Shown in pieces: positions 30,374 to 41,245 of a DNA stretch of 45,044 nt. Under the pieces are notes generated by a model that worked only from the letters and a program-made list of their open reading frames with translations, was not told the origin of the DNA and did no database searches. The translations under genes were made by a program, and so were the position numbers. Origin of the DNA: Acidobacteriota bacterium (lineage in GTDB: Bacteria > Acidobacteriota > Terriglobia > Terriglobales > Acidobacteriaceae). The stretch spans positions 1-45,044 of the forward strand of contig JAGWRX010000162.1 in assembly GCA_028876395.1 (NCBI GenBank), given 5' to 3'. Within the stretch, counting starts at the first letter, position 1. The number at the start of each line of letters is the position of its first letter.

Positions 30374-31716
30374 GATTGCGTATTCGTATTGCCGCGTCGA
30401 TGTTCTTCTTCGGCAGCCTCGCGACCGCTGCCTTCTGCCAGCAGCGCGCCGCCCCTGCGCCCTACAGGCTCACTCTGCAGGAGGCGATTCAGAAGGGCCT
30501 GCAGGCCAACCTGAGTGTGTTGCTTGCCGGCTCGCAAGTGAATGAGAGTGAAGGCACGCGCCTGCGCCGGTTGTCAGCCGCCCTGCTGCCGCGAGTCAAC
30601 GCGCAGACCTATGTCAATCTGCAGAACCGCGATCTGCGCGCATTCGGAATATCCCTTCCTGGCATGCCGGAGGTTGTTGGGCCGTTTTCCAACTACGACA
30701 TTCGCCTGTACGCACAGCAGAACATTATCGATAGGCAAAGCCTGCATGGGCTCAGGGCCGGCGAACGCGCCGTGGATGCGGGCAGGATGAACCTCCGCGA
30801 TGTGCGCGACCTGATTGTTCGCGCTGTCGCCGCGATGTATCTGAATGCAGAGTCAGCCGCCGCGCGCGCGGATGCAGCGCAATCCCGCGTCGAAAGAGCC
30901 AGCGTGCTCCTCCGGCTCGCCACGGACAAGCACGATGCGGGAACGGCGACGGGCGTGGATGTCCTGCGCGCCCAGGTTCAACTGGCGAATGACCGTCAGG
31001 CGTTGCTGATTGCGCAGACCCAGTACAAGCAGGCGCTGCTTGACATGGCGCGCAACCTGGGCATGAGTCCAGGCGTGCCCCTTGAGCTTGCGGAGACGCT
31101 GCAGTTCCAGCCTCTCCCCGAGCGTCAGGTTGAGACGCTGGTGCCTGCAGCGCTCGTCTCCCGCGCCGACTATCTTTCCCTCGCCAGCCAGCGCCAGGCG
31201 CTTTTGGAGCAGCAGCGCGCCAATCATGCGCGCTCCTTGCCGAAACTGAGCATCAATGGCAACTTCGGTGGCATCGGCCGCAGCATTGGCGGAATGCAGG
31301 CGACCGGCCTGATTCAAGGGCAGGTCGATTTCACAGTCTTCGATCGCGACCGCGATGGCGAAGCGCAGGAAATTGCCGCCAGAATCAAAAGCATCGACGA
31401 CCGCATCGCCGACATGCGCCTCGGCATCGAGCAGGACGTGCGCGAGGCGCTGCTCAATCTGGACTCGGCGGCGGAGCAGGTGGATGTGGCCAGGCAGGGG
31501 CAGGACCTGGCACTGCGCGAACTGGTGATGGCGCAGGATCGCTTTCAGCAGGGCACGGCCAACAACGTCGAGGTTGTCACAGCGCAGGATGAAGTCACCC
31601 GCGCGCAGGAAAACTATATTCTCGCCGTCTCCAGTCATGTGGACGCGAAGTTTGCTCTCGCCCGTGCCTTGGGCGATACGGAAAAAAACATTGCACAGTT
31701 CACCGGGAATCAGTAG
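30370..31716 (+). CDS. TolC-family outer-membrane efflux protein
   Basis: The product of 448 residues has a Sec signal (MRLRIRIAASMFFFGSLATAAFC, cleaved near residue 23) and the two TolC repeats. Each opens with LTLQEAIQKGLQANLSV-type helices and continues as long coiled-coil runs (AESAAARADAAQSRVERASV and DSAAEQVDVARQGQDLALRE). It forms an outer-membrane channel with a periplasmic tunnel. The start at 30370 is chosen because it overlaps the tetR stop by 4 bases, follows GGGGAG, and begins the signal; an in-frame upstream extension to 30271 is inside tetR. It is followed 54 bases later by its membrane-fusion partner. Confidence 0.9.
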   Translation: MRLRIRIAASMFFFGSLATAAFCQQRAAPAPYRLTLQEAIQKGLQANLSVLLAGSQVNESEGTRLRRLSAALLPRVNAQTYVNLQNRDLRAFGISLPGMPEVVGPFSNYDIRLYAQQNIIDRQSLHGLRAGERAVDAGRMNLRDVRDLIVRAVAAMYLNAESAAARADAAQSRVERASVLLRLATDKHDAGTATGVDVLRAQVQLANDRQALLIAQTQYKQALLDMARNLGMSPGVPLELAETLQFQPLPERQVETLVPAALVSRADYLSLASQRQALLEQQRANHARSLPKLSINGNFGGIGRSIGGMQATGLIQGQVDFTVFDRDRDGEAQEIAARIKSIDDRIADMRLGIEQDVREALLNLDSAAEQVDVARQGQDLALRELVMAQDRFQQGTANNVEVVTAQDEVTRAQENYILAVSSHVDAKFALARALGDTEKNIAQFTGNQ

Positions 31717-31770
31717 GCGGATCGGTCTGTGCAGCTTTGATCGGGGTTCCGGCACGCGAGGATTCTAGCC

Positions 31771-32787
31771 ATGAAACGATCCATACCGTTATTCATTCTG
31801 CTGGCCGCGGCGATTGCCGCGGGAGTCTACCTTTATCCGCGGCTAACGGGAAAACCCGTGGCCGCAGGCCAGTTGACGCTGTCGGGCAATATCGAGGCGC
31901 ACGAGAGTCTGGTGAGTTTCAAGGTGCAGGGGCGCATCGTTGACCTCCCGGTGGAGGAGGGCCAGCAGGTGGAACAGGGAGTGCTATTGGCGCGTCTGGA
32001 TGCCGCCGACTACCAGCAAAAGATGCGCATCGACGAAGCGAACGTGGGAGTGCGCCAATCCGACCTCACGTTAAAGCTGGCTGGAACCCGCGAGCAGGAG
32101 ACGAAGGCGCTGCAGCAGGCAATGCTTGACGCGCAGGCCGACATGAAGCAGAAGGAAATCGACAATGAGCGCGCACAGAATCTCTTCGCAAAAGACGAGG
32201 TGTCAGCGCAGGATCGCGATCATGCGGCGACGGCTCTGAAGCGCGCACAGGCCGTCTATCAGGCGGCGCAGCAGCATTACAGTCAGGCGATGGAAGGCAC
32301 GCGCAAGGAAGACATTGCAATCGCCCGCGCCAATCTGAATGCGGCCAATGCGAATCTTGGCTTGTCGCGCGTCAACCTGGGTTACACGATCCTGCGCGCG
32401 CCGTCAGCCGGCGTGATTACAGTGCGCGAGGCCGAACTGGGAGAAGTGGTTCTGCCGGGCACGCCTGTGGTCGCGCTGGCCGATCTCGATCACGTCTGGC
32501 TGCGTGCGTATGTTGCAGAGACAGACCTCGGGCGCATTCATTGGGGGCAGGAGGCATCCATCACCACGGATACCTATCCAGGCAAGCAGTACCATGGGCG
32601 CATTTCTTTCATCTCGTCCTCTGCCGAGTTCACTCCGAAAAGCGTGCAGACCTATAAGGAGCGAGTGACGCTCGTCTACCGGATCAAGATCGATATCGAC
32701 AATCCAAATCGTGAACTCAAGCCGGGCATGCCGGCCGATGCTCACATCGATCTCACTGCGACGCAAGCCGCGCAGGGCAGACAGTGA
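31771..32787 (+). CDS. HlyD-type membrane fusion protein (YbhG-like adaptor)
   Basis: A 338-residue periplasmic adaptor. An uncleaved N-terminal helix (SIPLFILLAAAIAAGVYLYP, 4-23) anchors it in the inner membrane. Then come the lipoyl half VSFKVQGRIVDLPVEEGQQV, a long coiled-coil hairpin (about 85-200), a second lipoyl half with ILRAPSAGVITVREAELGEV and a beta-barrel (DLDHVWLRAYVAETDLGRIH). This order matches the YbhG/EmrA group. It links the ABC transporter to the TolC-like channel. GAGGA lies before the ATG. Its stop overlaps the next start by 4 bases (GTGA). Confidence 0.9.
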   Translation: MKRSIPLFILLAAAIAAGVYLYPRLTGKPVAAGQLTLSGNIEAHESLVSFKVQGRIVDLPVEEGQQVEQGVLLARLDAADYQQKMRIDEANVGVRQSDLTLKLAGTREQETKALQQAMLDAQADMKQKEIDNERAQNLFAKDEVSAQDRDHAATALKRAQAVYQAAQQHYSQAMEGTRKEDIAIARANLNAANANLGLSRVNLGYTILRAPSAGVITVREAELGEVVLPGTPVVALADLDHVWLRAYVAETDLGRIHWGQEASITTDTYPGKQYHGRISFISSSAEFTPKSVQTYKERVTLVYRIKIDIDNPNRELKPGMPADAHIDLTATQAAQGRQ

Positions 32788-33723
32788 CGACCGATGTCCA
32801 ATCCGCGATTGTGACGCAGGGGCTCACGAAGAGCTTCCCCGGCGTGCGTGCGGTGGATGCATTGACGTTTGACGTGCGCGCGGGGGAGATCTTTGGTCTC
32901 GTCGGTCCGGACGGAGCAGGGAAGACAACGACACTGCGCATGCTCGCGGGCATCATGCCGCCGGACGCAGGCACGGCAACCATCGCCGGCGTCAGCGTGG
33001 TGCGCGACCCGGAGGGCGCCAAGCAGCAGCTCAGCTACATGCCACAGCGGTTCGGGCTCTACGAGGAATTGTCGGTTGATGAGAATATCCGCTTCTACGC
33101 GGATCTCTTCGGAGTGAAGCGGGGTGAGCGTGAGCGCCGGTCGGCGCAGTTGTTGCAGGCCGCGGGCATGAGCGAGTTTCGCACGCGCTTCGCGGGCAAT
33201 CTCTCCGGCGGCATGAAGCAGAAGCTCGGGCTGGTGTGCGCGCTCATTCATCACCCGAGGGTGGTGCTGCTCGACGAGCCGACAACGGGCGTCGATCCTG
33301 TGTCGCGGCGCGACTTTTGGCGAATCCTCTATGAGCTGCTGGCCGAGGGCGTGGCGATTCTCACCTCCACTGCTTATCTTGATGAAGCGGAGCGCTGTCA
33401 TCGCGTTGCACTGCTTCATCAGGGCAGGCTGCTGTTCTGCGATACGCCCGCAAGCCTCAAAGCCCGGATGGTCAAGGCAGTGCTGGTGATTGCCTCGCGG
33501 AACCCGCGCAACGCGCGCGGCCTGCTGGAAGGGGCTGAAGGAATCTCCAGCATGGTTTTGCATGGCGACGATCTGCGCATTGTCGTCGATAGCGCTGCCG
33601 CGCGCATTCCACAGTTGGAGGCACGGCTGAAGGGCACGCAAGGCGCATTCGATTCCATTCGACAGGTCGAGCCCACGATTGAGGATATCTTTGTGGATGC
33701 CGTGGGCAGCGGAGGCGCGGTGC

Positions 33724-33731
<8 letters not shown>
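32784..33731 (+). CDS. ABC transporter ATP-binding protein (first of a pair; YbhF N-half-like)
   Basis: A 315-residue ATPase. Walker A GPDGAGKT is at 41-48, signature LSGG at 140-143 and Walker B VVLLDEP at 160-166. The H-loop position, normally His in T-T-H-Y, is Ala197 (STAYLDEAERC), so its ATP site is predicted to be degenerate. Start is GTG overlapping the adaptor stop by 4 bases. It resembles the N-terminal half of E. coli YbhF, in which two such domains are fused; here the second domain is the next gene, which begins 8 bases before this one stops. The pair is expected to form one heterodimer on the two permeases. Confidence 0.9.
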
Positions 33732-34676
<945 letters not shown>

Positions 34677-34680
<4 letters not shown>

Positions 34681-35810
34681 GTTGGACACGCATGATGGTG
34701 ATGGCCAGAAAGGAAGTGGTGCAGATTATTCGCGACCCGCACAGCCTGATGATCGTGATTGCGATGCCGATCATCCTCGTGTTGCTCTTTGGTTACGGCG
34801 TGAACCTGGACCTCAAGGGTCTTCCGGTTTATGTATACGATCGCGACGGGAGCCAGCAGAGTCAGGATCTGCTGAAGCGCTTCCAGGCCAGCCGCTACTT
34901 CAACGTAGTCCGCGTGGTGAACGACTATCGCGAGCTGACACAGGCGATTGACAAGGGCGACGCAAGGATGGGGATTGTCATTCCCTGGGACTTTTCACAG
35001 AGGCTGCGGAATGGCGGCTCCGTGCAGGTGCAGGCGCTTATTGATGCGACAGACGATAATACAGCCAACGTGCTCACCGGCTACGTGCAGGGTGTCGTGC
35101 AGGCTTATTCATCGCAGATTCAGCTTGACTTGCTGCGTTCGCGCGGCATAACGATGCAGCCTGTCGCCCTCAGCGTGGAGACACGAACCTGGTACAACGA
35201 AGACCTGGAAAGCAGCGCATTCATCATTCCCGGTGTGCTGGCGCTGGTGATGTCGGTGATCGGCGCATTTCTCACTTCACTCACCATCGCGCGCGAGTGG
35301 GAGCGCGGAACAATGGAGCAGTTGATCTCAACGCCGGTGAGCGCGACGGAAATCATGTTTGGCAAGCTGGCGCCGTATTTTGCGCTCGGGATGATCGATA
35401 CCGTGCTCAGTGCGCTGGTTGCGATCTACTGGTTCAAGGTCCCCTTTCGCGGCTCGTTTATCACGCTTCTGGGCAGCTCGGCTATGTTTCTCATCGTCGT
35501 GCTTTCCATGGGATTCTTCATCTCCGTGCTTGCCAAAGGCCAGTTTGTTGCCAGCCAGATAGCGCTCGTCATTACATTCCTCCCCGCGTTCCTGTTATCG
35601 GGATTTCTGTTTGCCATCGAGCAGATGCCATCGGCACTTCAGGTGATCACGCACATCATTCCGGCGCGCTACTACGTCACGATGCTGAAGAAACTCTTCC
35701 TCAAAGGCTCTCCATTGGGCCTGCTGTATGCAGACCTGGTGCCGCTGGCCATTTTTACCGTGGTGCTGGCGGTTCTCGCCACGCGTTCCTTTCACAAGAG
35801 GCTCACGTAA
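34677..35810 (+). CDS. ABC-2 type permease (first)
   Basis: A 377-residue inner-membrane protein of the ABC-2 family (YbhS/YbhR-like). An N-terminal helix (DPHSLMIVIAMPIILVLLFG) is followed by a long periplasmic loop (about 45-175) and five further helices, including FIIPGVLALVMSVIGAFLTS near 180-200. EWERGTMEQLISTPVSATEI is the conserved cytoplasmic coupling segment. Its start overlaps the ATPase stop by 4 bases. Together with the next gene it forms the membrane pore of the exporter. Confidence 0.9.
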
Positions 35811-35822
35811 CAGGAGACGACA

Positions 35823-36956
35823 ATGCTGGCGCGCATGAGGCAGATGATTGTGAAGGAGTTCATCCAGGTCTTCCGCGACAAGCGGACGCGCTTCATTCTG
35901 ATTATTCCGCCGATGATCCAGATGCTGGTCTTCGGCTACGCGGCTAACTATGAGGTTCATCACATCCCAACGGTGGTGCTTGATTATGACCACAGCCAGG
36001 AGAGCCGCGAACTGATTTCCCGGTTTCAGTCAAGCCCCTATTTCGACGTCGAGCCGCAGGCGGATGACTCCCGGCAAATCGGCCGCCTGATAGAAACGGG
36101 TAAGGCGACAGTCGGAATCGAAATTCACGCCGGGTTCGCGCAGGAACTGCGCAAGGGCCAGGCTGCTTCTCTGCAGGTGATCGTGGATGCGACAAACTCA
36201 AACAGTGCGCTGCTCGCCGCTGGTTACGTCTCGCAGATCGCGCTTCACTTTGCGCAGGATGTGCAGCGCGACCGCATTTACCGGATTGCGCCGCAGCTCG
36301 TGGCCGTGATGCCCACGGTGCGGCTTGAGCCGCGCCCATGGTACAACCCCAATCTGCTGAGCCGATGGTTCTTCATCCCGGGCATTATCGGCAGCTTGAC
36401 GCTCGTGCTGGTGATTACGCTGACGTCTTTCGGCGTTGTCCGGGAGCGGGAGATCGGCACGCTGGAGCAGATTATGGTCACGCCCATCCGGCCGGCGGAG
36501 TTCATCCTGAGCAAGACGCTGCCGTTCTTCCTTATCGGAATCCTCGATGTCTCGCTGATCGCACTCGTCGGATCGCTGTGGTTTCAGGTGCCGTTCCGCG
36601 GCAACATTGCTGTGCTTTTCGCCGGAGCCGTGCTCTTCTTGCTGTGCATGCTGGGTGTGGGCCTGCTTATCTCCACAATTTCCTCCACGCAGCAGCAGGC
36701 GCTGGTGACGTCGTTTTTCTTCATGATGCCGGCTGTCACTTTTTCCGGCTTCGGATTCCCCATCAGTACTATGCCGCAATGGATGCAACTGATGACCTAC
36801 GCCAATCCGCTGCGCTATTTTCTGATCGTGCTGCGAGGCACATACCTCAAAGGCGTCGGCATGGACATCCTGTGGCCGCAGATGGCTGCCATGGCCGGCC
36901 TGGGCCTGGGCCTGCTCTCCGTCGCCATCCTTCGCTTCCGCAAGTCTCTGGACTAG
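35823..36956 (+). CDS. ABC-2 type permease (second)
   Basis: A 377-residue paralogue of the preceding permease, same length and layout: N-terminal helix with FRDKRTRFILIIPPMIQMLV, a periplasmic loop to about 175, and five C-terminal helices. The coupling segment is REREIGTLEQIMVTPIRPAE. Helix 2 begins FFIPGIIGSLTLVLVITLTS. CAGGAGACGACA lies before the ATG. The gene ends the operon; a 200-base region follows before the GH13 gene, with no strong terminator seen. With its partner it resembles YbhR/YbhS of the tripartite drug exporter. Confidence 0.9.
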   Translation: MLARMRQMIVKEFIQVFRDKRTRFILIIPPMIQMLVFGYAANYEVHHIPTVVLDYDHSQESRELISRFQSSPYFDVEPQADDSRQIGRLIETGKATVGIEIHAGFAQELRKGQAASLQVIVDATNSNSALLAAGYVSQIALHFAQDVQRDRIYRIAPQLVAVMPTVRLEPRPWYNPNLLSRWFFIPGIIGSLTLVLVITLTSFGVVREREIGTLEQIMVTPIRPAEFILSKTLPFFLIGILDVSLIALVGSLWFQVPFRGNIAVLFAGAVLFLLCMLGVGLLISTISSTQQQALVTSFFFMMPAVTFSGFGFPISTMPQWMQLMTYANPLRYFLIVLRGTYLKGVGMDILWPQMAAMAGLGLGLLSVAILRFRKSLD

Positions 36957-37245
36957 CGCCTCTCATTCCAGAGGGTTTAAAGGATTGCATGGTGCCCTCT
37001 TCGCCCGCCCTTGCCGATGAAAACGTGGTACCTTGCAGGCAAAACATGAAGCTGGAATGTTGACCCCGGGGTGACGTTGCAGAGTCCAAGCTAAACCTTG
37101 CCTCCCTGCACCTCTCATAGGTGATACTTTACCTTTTGACCGCGTTGGGGCCGGTAGAATGATCGGCACCGGCAAAGAACCGTATCCGGCGTGTCCAGTG
37201 TTGGCCGTGCAGTGCGCGCAGGGAGTCTGGGAGCATGGTTTCACT

Positions 37246-40200
37246 ATGATGGAATTCCACATTTCGCTCGACGCACGCGAACGGTATCAGTTTGCCGAGG
37301 CTCTCTTTTCCTATACGGGGAATGTTGTCTTCGCCGACCTGGATGCCTGCCGCACTTTCGCTCACCGGATGAACCAGACGCGGGAGGCGGATAAGTTTCC
37401 TGACCTGGCGGTGCACGCTGGCGCGCTGTTTGCCATGGGGCTCATTGACGAAGCAAGCCACGTGCTGATGGCCCGCTACCGGCAGCAGTTTGACCCCGAG
37501 GTGATGACAGCCGCCCTTGATTGGTTTGCCGCGCGGGTCGGCGCCCGCCAGTTGGATACCCTGCTGTTGACGTTTGTGGAGCACTTTCCCGGCTTGAGCG
37601 TGATGCGCGGCCAGGAGACACCCCAGCAGTGGCTGGCCGGGACAACCGACGGCACACCGCATCGCGCAGCCGCGCTGGAAGAGTTGCTGCTCCTGTGGAC
37701 CGCCAACCGCAACGACGCTTTCAAGCCCTTCGAGGAGCTTTTTGAGGAAAAGAACCTCGCCGAAAAGACCGTTTACCGCGAGGTTACAAAGGAGCTTGGC
37801 AACTATTTCGCTACCCGTCCGCTGATCCCGCTTCCCGGCGCTCAAACGATGAGTCTCCTGGACCTGCTGCGCGCGCCTGCAGCCGGCTCTCCGCGCTCCC
37901 TCAGTGAGCAGTTGCAACTCATTCGCAAGCTATGGAAGCCGCTGCTCGGCGACAGCATGGACCGCTTTTTGCAGATGGCGGGCGACATTCTGCATGAGGA
38001 GGAGTTGGCAATCTGGATGCAGTTCAACCCACCGGCCGCAAAAGCGCGCGCCGCGGCCGAAGAAGCTGCCAGGCGCCGCCGCGAGCGCGGTGAGCGGTGG
38101 GGATTCATGGGCGGCGAATCGCAGGTGCCGGTTTTTGGCGACCCGGCCCACGAATACGAAAAGTTCAGTCAGGACACGGCCTGGATGCCCACCACCGTGC
38201 TCATTGCCAAGAGCACCTATGTCTGGCTGGCGCAGCTCAGCCGGCAATACGGGCGCAGAATCAGCCGCCTCGATGAGATTCCTGACGAGGAGCTTGCCTT
38301 GCTGGCTCGTCGCGGCATCAACTCCCTGTGGCTGATCGGCGTGTGGGAGCGCAGCCGCGCGTCGAAGACCATCAAGCAGCTCTGCGGCAACACAGACGCG
38401 GTGGCTTCGGCCTACTCGCTTTACGACTACAGGATTGCTGACGACCTGGGAGGCGAGGCCGCTTACATCCACCTGCGCGACCGCGCTTATGCTCACGGTG
38501 TCCGGCTGGCCAGTGACATGGTGCCCAACCACATGGGCATTGATTCGCCGTGGGTCGTCGAGCATCCTGAGTGGTTCATCTCGCGCCAGCATCCACCTTA
38601 TCCCGCGTACAGTTTTGAGGGGCCGGATGTCTCCGGCGACGGACGCGTGGAGATCAAGATTGAGGATCACTATTTTGAGCAGACTGACGCCGCGGTGGTC
38701 TTTCGCCGCCGCGATCGCTCCAGCGGCGAAACGCGCTACATCTATCACGGTAACGACGGCACAAGCTTTCCCTGGAACGACACCGCGCAGCTCGACTATC
38801 TGAATCCCGCCGTCCGCGAGCAGGTGATCCAGACCATCCTGCATGTTGCGCGACTGTTCCCCGTCATTCGCTTCGATGCGGCCATGACCCTGGCCAAGCG
38901 CCACTTTCACCGGCTCTGGTTTCCCGGGCCCGGCACCAGTGGAGCCATCCCGTCGCGCGCCGAATACGGCATGAGCCAGGCGGAGTTCAACCAGCACATG
39001 CCCCACGAGTTCTGGCGCGAGGTCGTGGATCGCGTCGCTGCTGAAGTTCCCGGCACGCTGCTGCTGGCGGAGGCCTTCTGGCTCATGGAAGGCTACTTCG
39101 TCCGCACGCTCGGCATGCACCGCGTGTACAACAGCGCCTTCATGAACATGATGCGCGACGAGAAGAACGCCGAGTATCGCTCCGTCATCAAGAACACGCT
39201 GGAGTTCGACCCGGACATCATGAAGCGCTATGTCAACTTCATGAGCAATCCCGACGAGCGCACGGCCATTGACCAGTTCGGCACGGGCGACAAGTGCTTT
39301 GGCGTGGCGGTGATGATGTCCACGCTGCCCGGCCTGCCCATGTTTGGCCACGGCCAGATCGAGGGTTTCACCGAGAAGTACGGCATGGAGTACCAGCGCC
39401 CCCGCTACGAGGAAACGCCCGACCACTGGCTCGTGGAACGCCACGAGCGCGAGATTGCGCCGCTTCTGCACCGGCGCTGGCTCTTTGCCGAGAGCGGCAA
39501 TTTTCTTCTCTACGACCTCTTTGGTCCTTCCGGTTCGGTGGACGAAAACGTCTTCGCTTACTCCAATCGCAGCGGCTCAGAGCGCGCACTCGTGGTCTAC
39601 AACAACCGCTACGGCACGGCGCACGGAACCATCGATTTCTCAGCGGCCTATGCTGACAAAGGCGCGGCGCAGTTGCGCCAGCGCAGGCTCAGCGAGGGCC
39701 TCGGCATCAACGGCGGCTCCGGCGCGATCATGGCCTTCCGCGACTCGCTCACCGGGCTCGAATATCTGCGCCGCGCAAACGATCTGGCGGAGCGCGGCCT
39801 GACACTGGACCTGCACGCCTACCAGTGCCACGTCTTCCTCGATTGGCGCGAGCTTTACCCCACCGCGCAAAAGCCCTGGGACAGACTGTGCGACTACCTG
39901 AACGGGAGCGGTGTTTCCAATCTTGAAGATGAGCTGGTCAATCTGGAGTTGCAGCCCGTGCATGACGCGCTGCGCCAGCAATTGGATTCGGGCGTTGTGC
40001 GCATGCTCGCCGACCTGGCCGGACACCCCCGCGCAGCGGGAGCAGTGGAAGAACGGAAGCTCGCGCATGACCGCCGTGCGCTAAACGACATGGCATGGAG
40101 CCGTTGCGAGGCTTTCCTGCGTGCGGCTCAGGCCGCCTGGCTTTCGCGCGCTGCGGCATCGCGGCCGGCCGGCGCGCCTGCGCCCGTCAACCCGGACCTT

Positions 40201-41091
40201 CTGGGCCCAGCCTTCCGCGCGCGTCTGTGCGCGGCCACGCGCATCCCCGACGTCGAGGCGCTCGCGCCCGCGCCGTGGACCGCGTCCGCGCGGCGCATGC
40301 TGCCCAGCGCCAGCCCCCGGTTCACGGCCACAGCCATGTGGGGACCGGTGCTTGGCTGGTGCGTGCTGCAGTTGCTCGCCGAGTCCATTGATGCAGACAA
40401 GCCCGAGCGCGTGGCGCTGGATCTGTTCGACCGTCTTCGTCTGCGCGAACCCTTTGCCCAGGCCTTCAAAGCGCTTGGCTTCGAAGGCGAAGAGAGCTGG
40501 CGTGCCGTGGCCCGCATCAAGGTCCTGCTGCTTGCCGGAGCCGGCGCGGTCGAACCCGGCGAAGCGGTTGCAGCCTCTGCCCCGCAACCTGGCGAAGCGC
40601 CTTCTGTTGCCGCCGAGGCGCCGGAAGCCGCGGCACAGGCAGCACCTCCCCAGCCACCGTTGGGTGCCGAGGCGGACACCGGCGACGAAGTCGTGGGTCT
40701 GTTGCCGGGACTCTGGCTTGACCCGGACGTGCGCTGGTTGACCGGCGTCCATGATGCCGAGGGGCACACCTACCTCGTTCGCGAGTTCTACGAGGAGCTG
40801 CTCTGGTGGCTGCATCTTCCCACCCTGATGCGACTTGCGGGCGAGACCTCGCCCAGCCAGGCTTCGGTCGAGCAGATCAGCAGAACCGTCGAGGAGGCTC
40901 TGGCCACCGTGGCTTTGGCCGGTTACCGCGTCGATGCGCTCTTCAAAAAGGAAGACATGGCGGTGCAGGAGCCCGCGCCTGACGAGCCGGAGACCACGCA
41001 GTCGGTCGAGGCAGAGCCTGCTGAAGAGAGCGTGGAGCCGCCCTCCACTTCAGATGTCGCCGCAGACGGGGAAATCAAGCCCGGTCGCTGA
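37246..41091 (+). CDS. very large GH13-family (alpha-amylase-like) protein
   Basis: With the start at 37246 (MMEFHISLDARERYQFAEAL) the protein has 1282 residues. About the first 330 residues have no recognisable carbohydrate domain. The GH13 barrel follows: region I DMVPNHMG; region II with nucleophile D544 (RFDAAMT); region III with acid/base E609 (LLAEAFW); region IV with D670 in SNPDER, where the usual His of NHD is Pro. The C-terminus (about 990-1282) has a long Ala/Pro-rich linker (about 1110-1160), helical parts and an acidic tail. It is predicted cytoplasmic: no signal. An ATG at 37159 in the same frame adds 29 residues; the chosen start has a GGGAG site at 12 bases. The nearest known families are GH13 glucan-transfer or maltosyl-type proteins, but the substrate is unknown. 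Confidence 0.85.
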   Translation: MMEFHISLDARERYQFAEALFSYTGNVVFADLDACRTFAHRMNQTREADKFPDLAVHAGALFAMGLIDEASHVLMARYRQQFDPEVMTAALDWFAARVGARQLDTLLLTFVEHFPGLSVMRGQETPQQWLAGTTDGTPHRAAALEELLLLWTANRNDAFKPFEELFEEKNLAEKTVYREVTKELGNYFATRPLIPLPGAQTMSLLDLLRAPAAGSPRSLSEQLQLIRKLWKPLLGDSMDRFLQMAGDILHEEELAIWMQFNPPAAKARAAAEEAARRRRERGERWGFMGGESQVPVFGDPAHEYEKFSQDTAWMPTTVLIAKSTYVWLAQLSRQYGRRISRLDEIPDEELALLARRGINSLWLIGVWERSRASKTIKQLCGNTDAVASAYSLYDYRIADDLGGEAAYIHLRDRAYAHGVRLASDMVPNHMGIDSPWVVEHPEWFISRQHPPYPAYSFEGPDVSGDGRVEIKIEDHYFEQTDAAVVFRRRDRSSGETRYIYHGNDGTSFPWNDTAQLDYLNPAVREQVIQTILHVARLFPVIRFDAAMTLAKRHFHRLWFPGPGTSGAIPSRAEYGMSQAEFNQHMPHEFWREVVDRVAAEVPGTLLLAEAFWLMEGYFVRTLGMHRVYNSAFMNMMRDEKNAEYRSVIKNTLEFDPDIMKRYVNFMSNPDERTAIDQFGTGDKCFGVAVMMSTLPGLPMFGHGQIEGFTEKYGMEYQRPRYEETPDHWLVERHEREIAPLLHRRWLFAESGNFLLYDLFGPSGSVDENVFAYSNRSGSERALVVYNNRYGTAHGTIDFSAAYADKGAAQLRQRRLSEGLGINGGSGAIMAFRDSLTGLEYLRRANDLAERGLTLDLHAYQCHVFLDWRELYPTAQKPWDRLCDYLNGSGVSNLEDELVNLELQPVHDALRQQLDSGVVRMLADLAGHPRAAGAVEERKLAHDRRALNDMAWSRCEAFLRAAQAAWLSRAAASRPAGAPAPVNPDLLGPAFRARLCAATRIPDVEALAPAPWTASARRMLPSASPRFTATAMWGPVLGWCVLQLLAESIDADKPERVALDLFDRLRLREPFAQAFKALGFEGEESWRAVARIKVLLLAGAGAVEPGEAVAASAPQPGEAPSVAAEAPEAAAQAAPPQPPLGAEADTGDEVVGLLPGLWLDPDVRWLTGVHDAEGHTYLVREFYEELLWWLHLPTLMRLAGETSPSQASVEQISRTVEEALATVALAGYRVDALFKKEDMAVQEPAPDEPETTQSVEAEPAEESVEPPSTSDVAADGEIKPGR

Positions 41092-41245
41092 GCAGTCGCT
41101 CCACGAAGCACCGTCGCCCTCATCCTCCCGCCTGGAAACTCGCCTGCGCGGGGGCATCCTTTATGCCGTCCCGCCCTTCACAACCTATGTGTGCGCGCGA
41201 GTAAAATGTAGACCGCGCCGAAAATAGCGCAGAAGGAGGTGTCAT

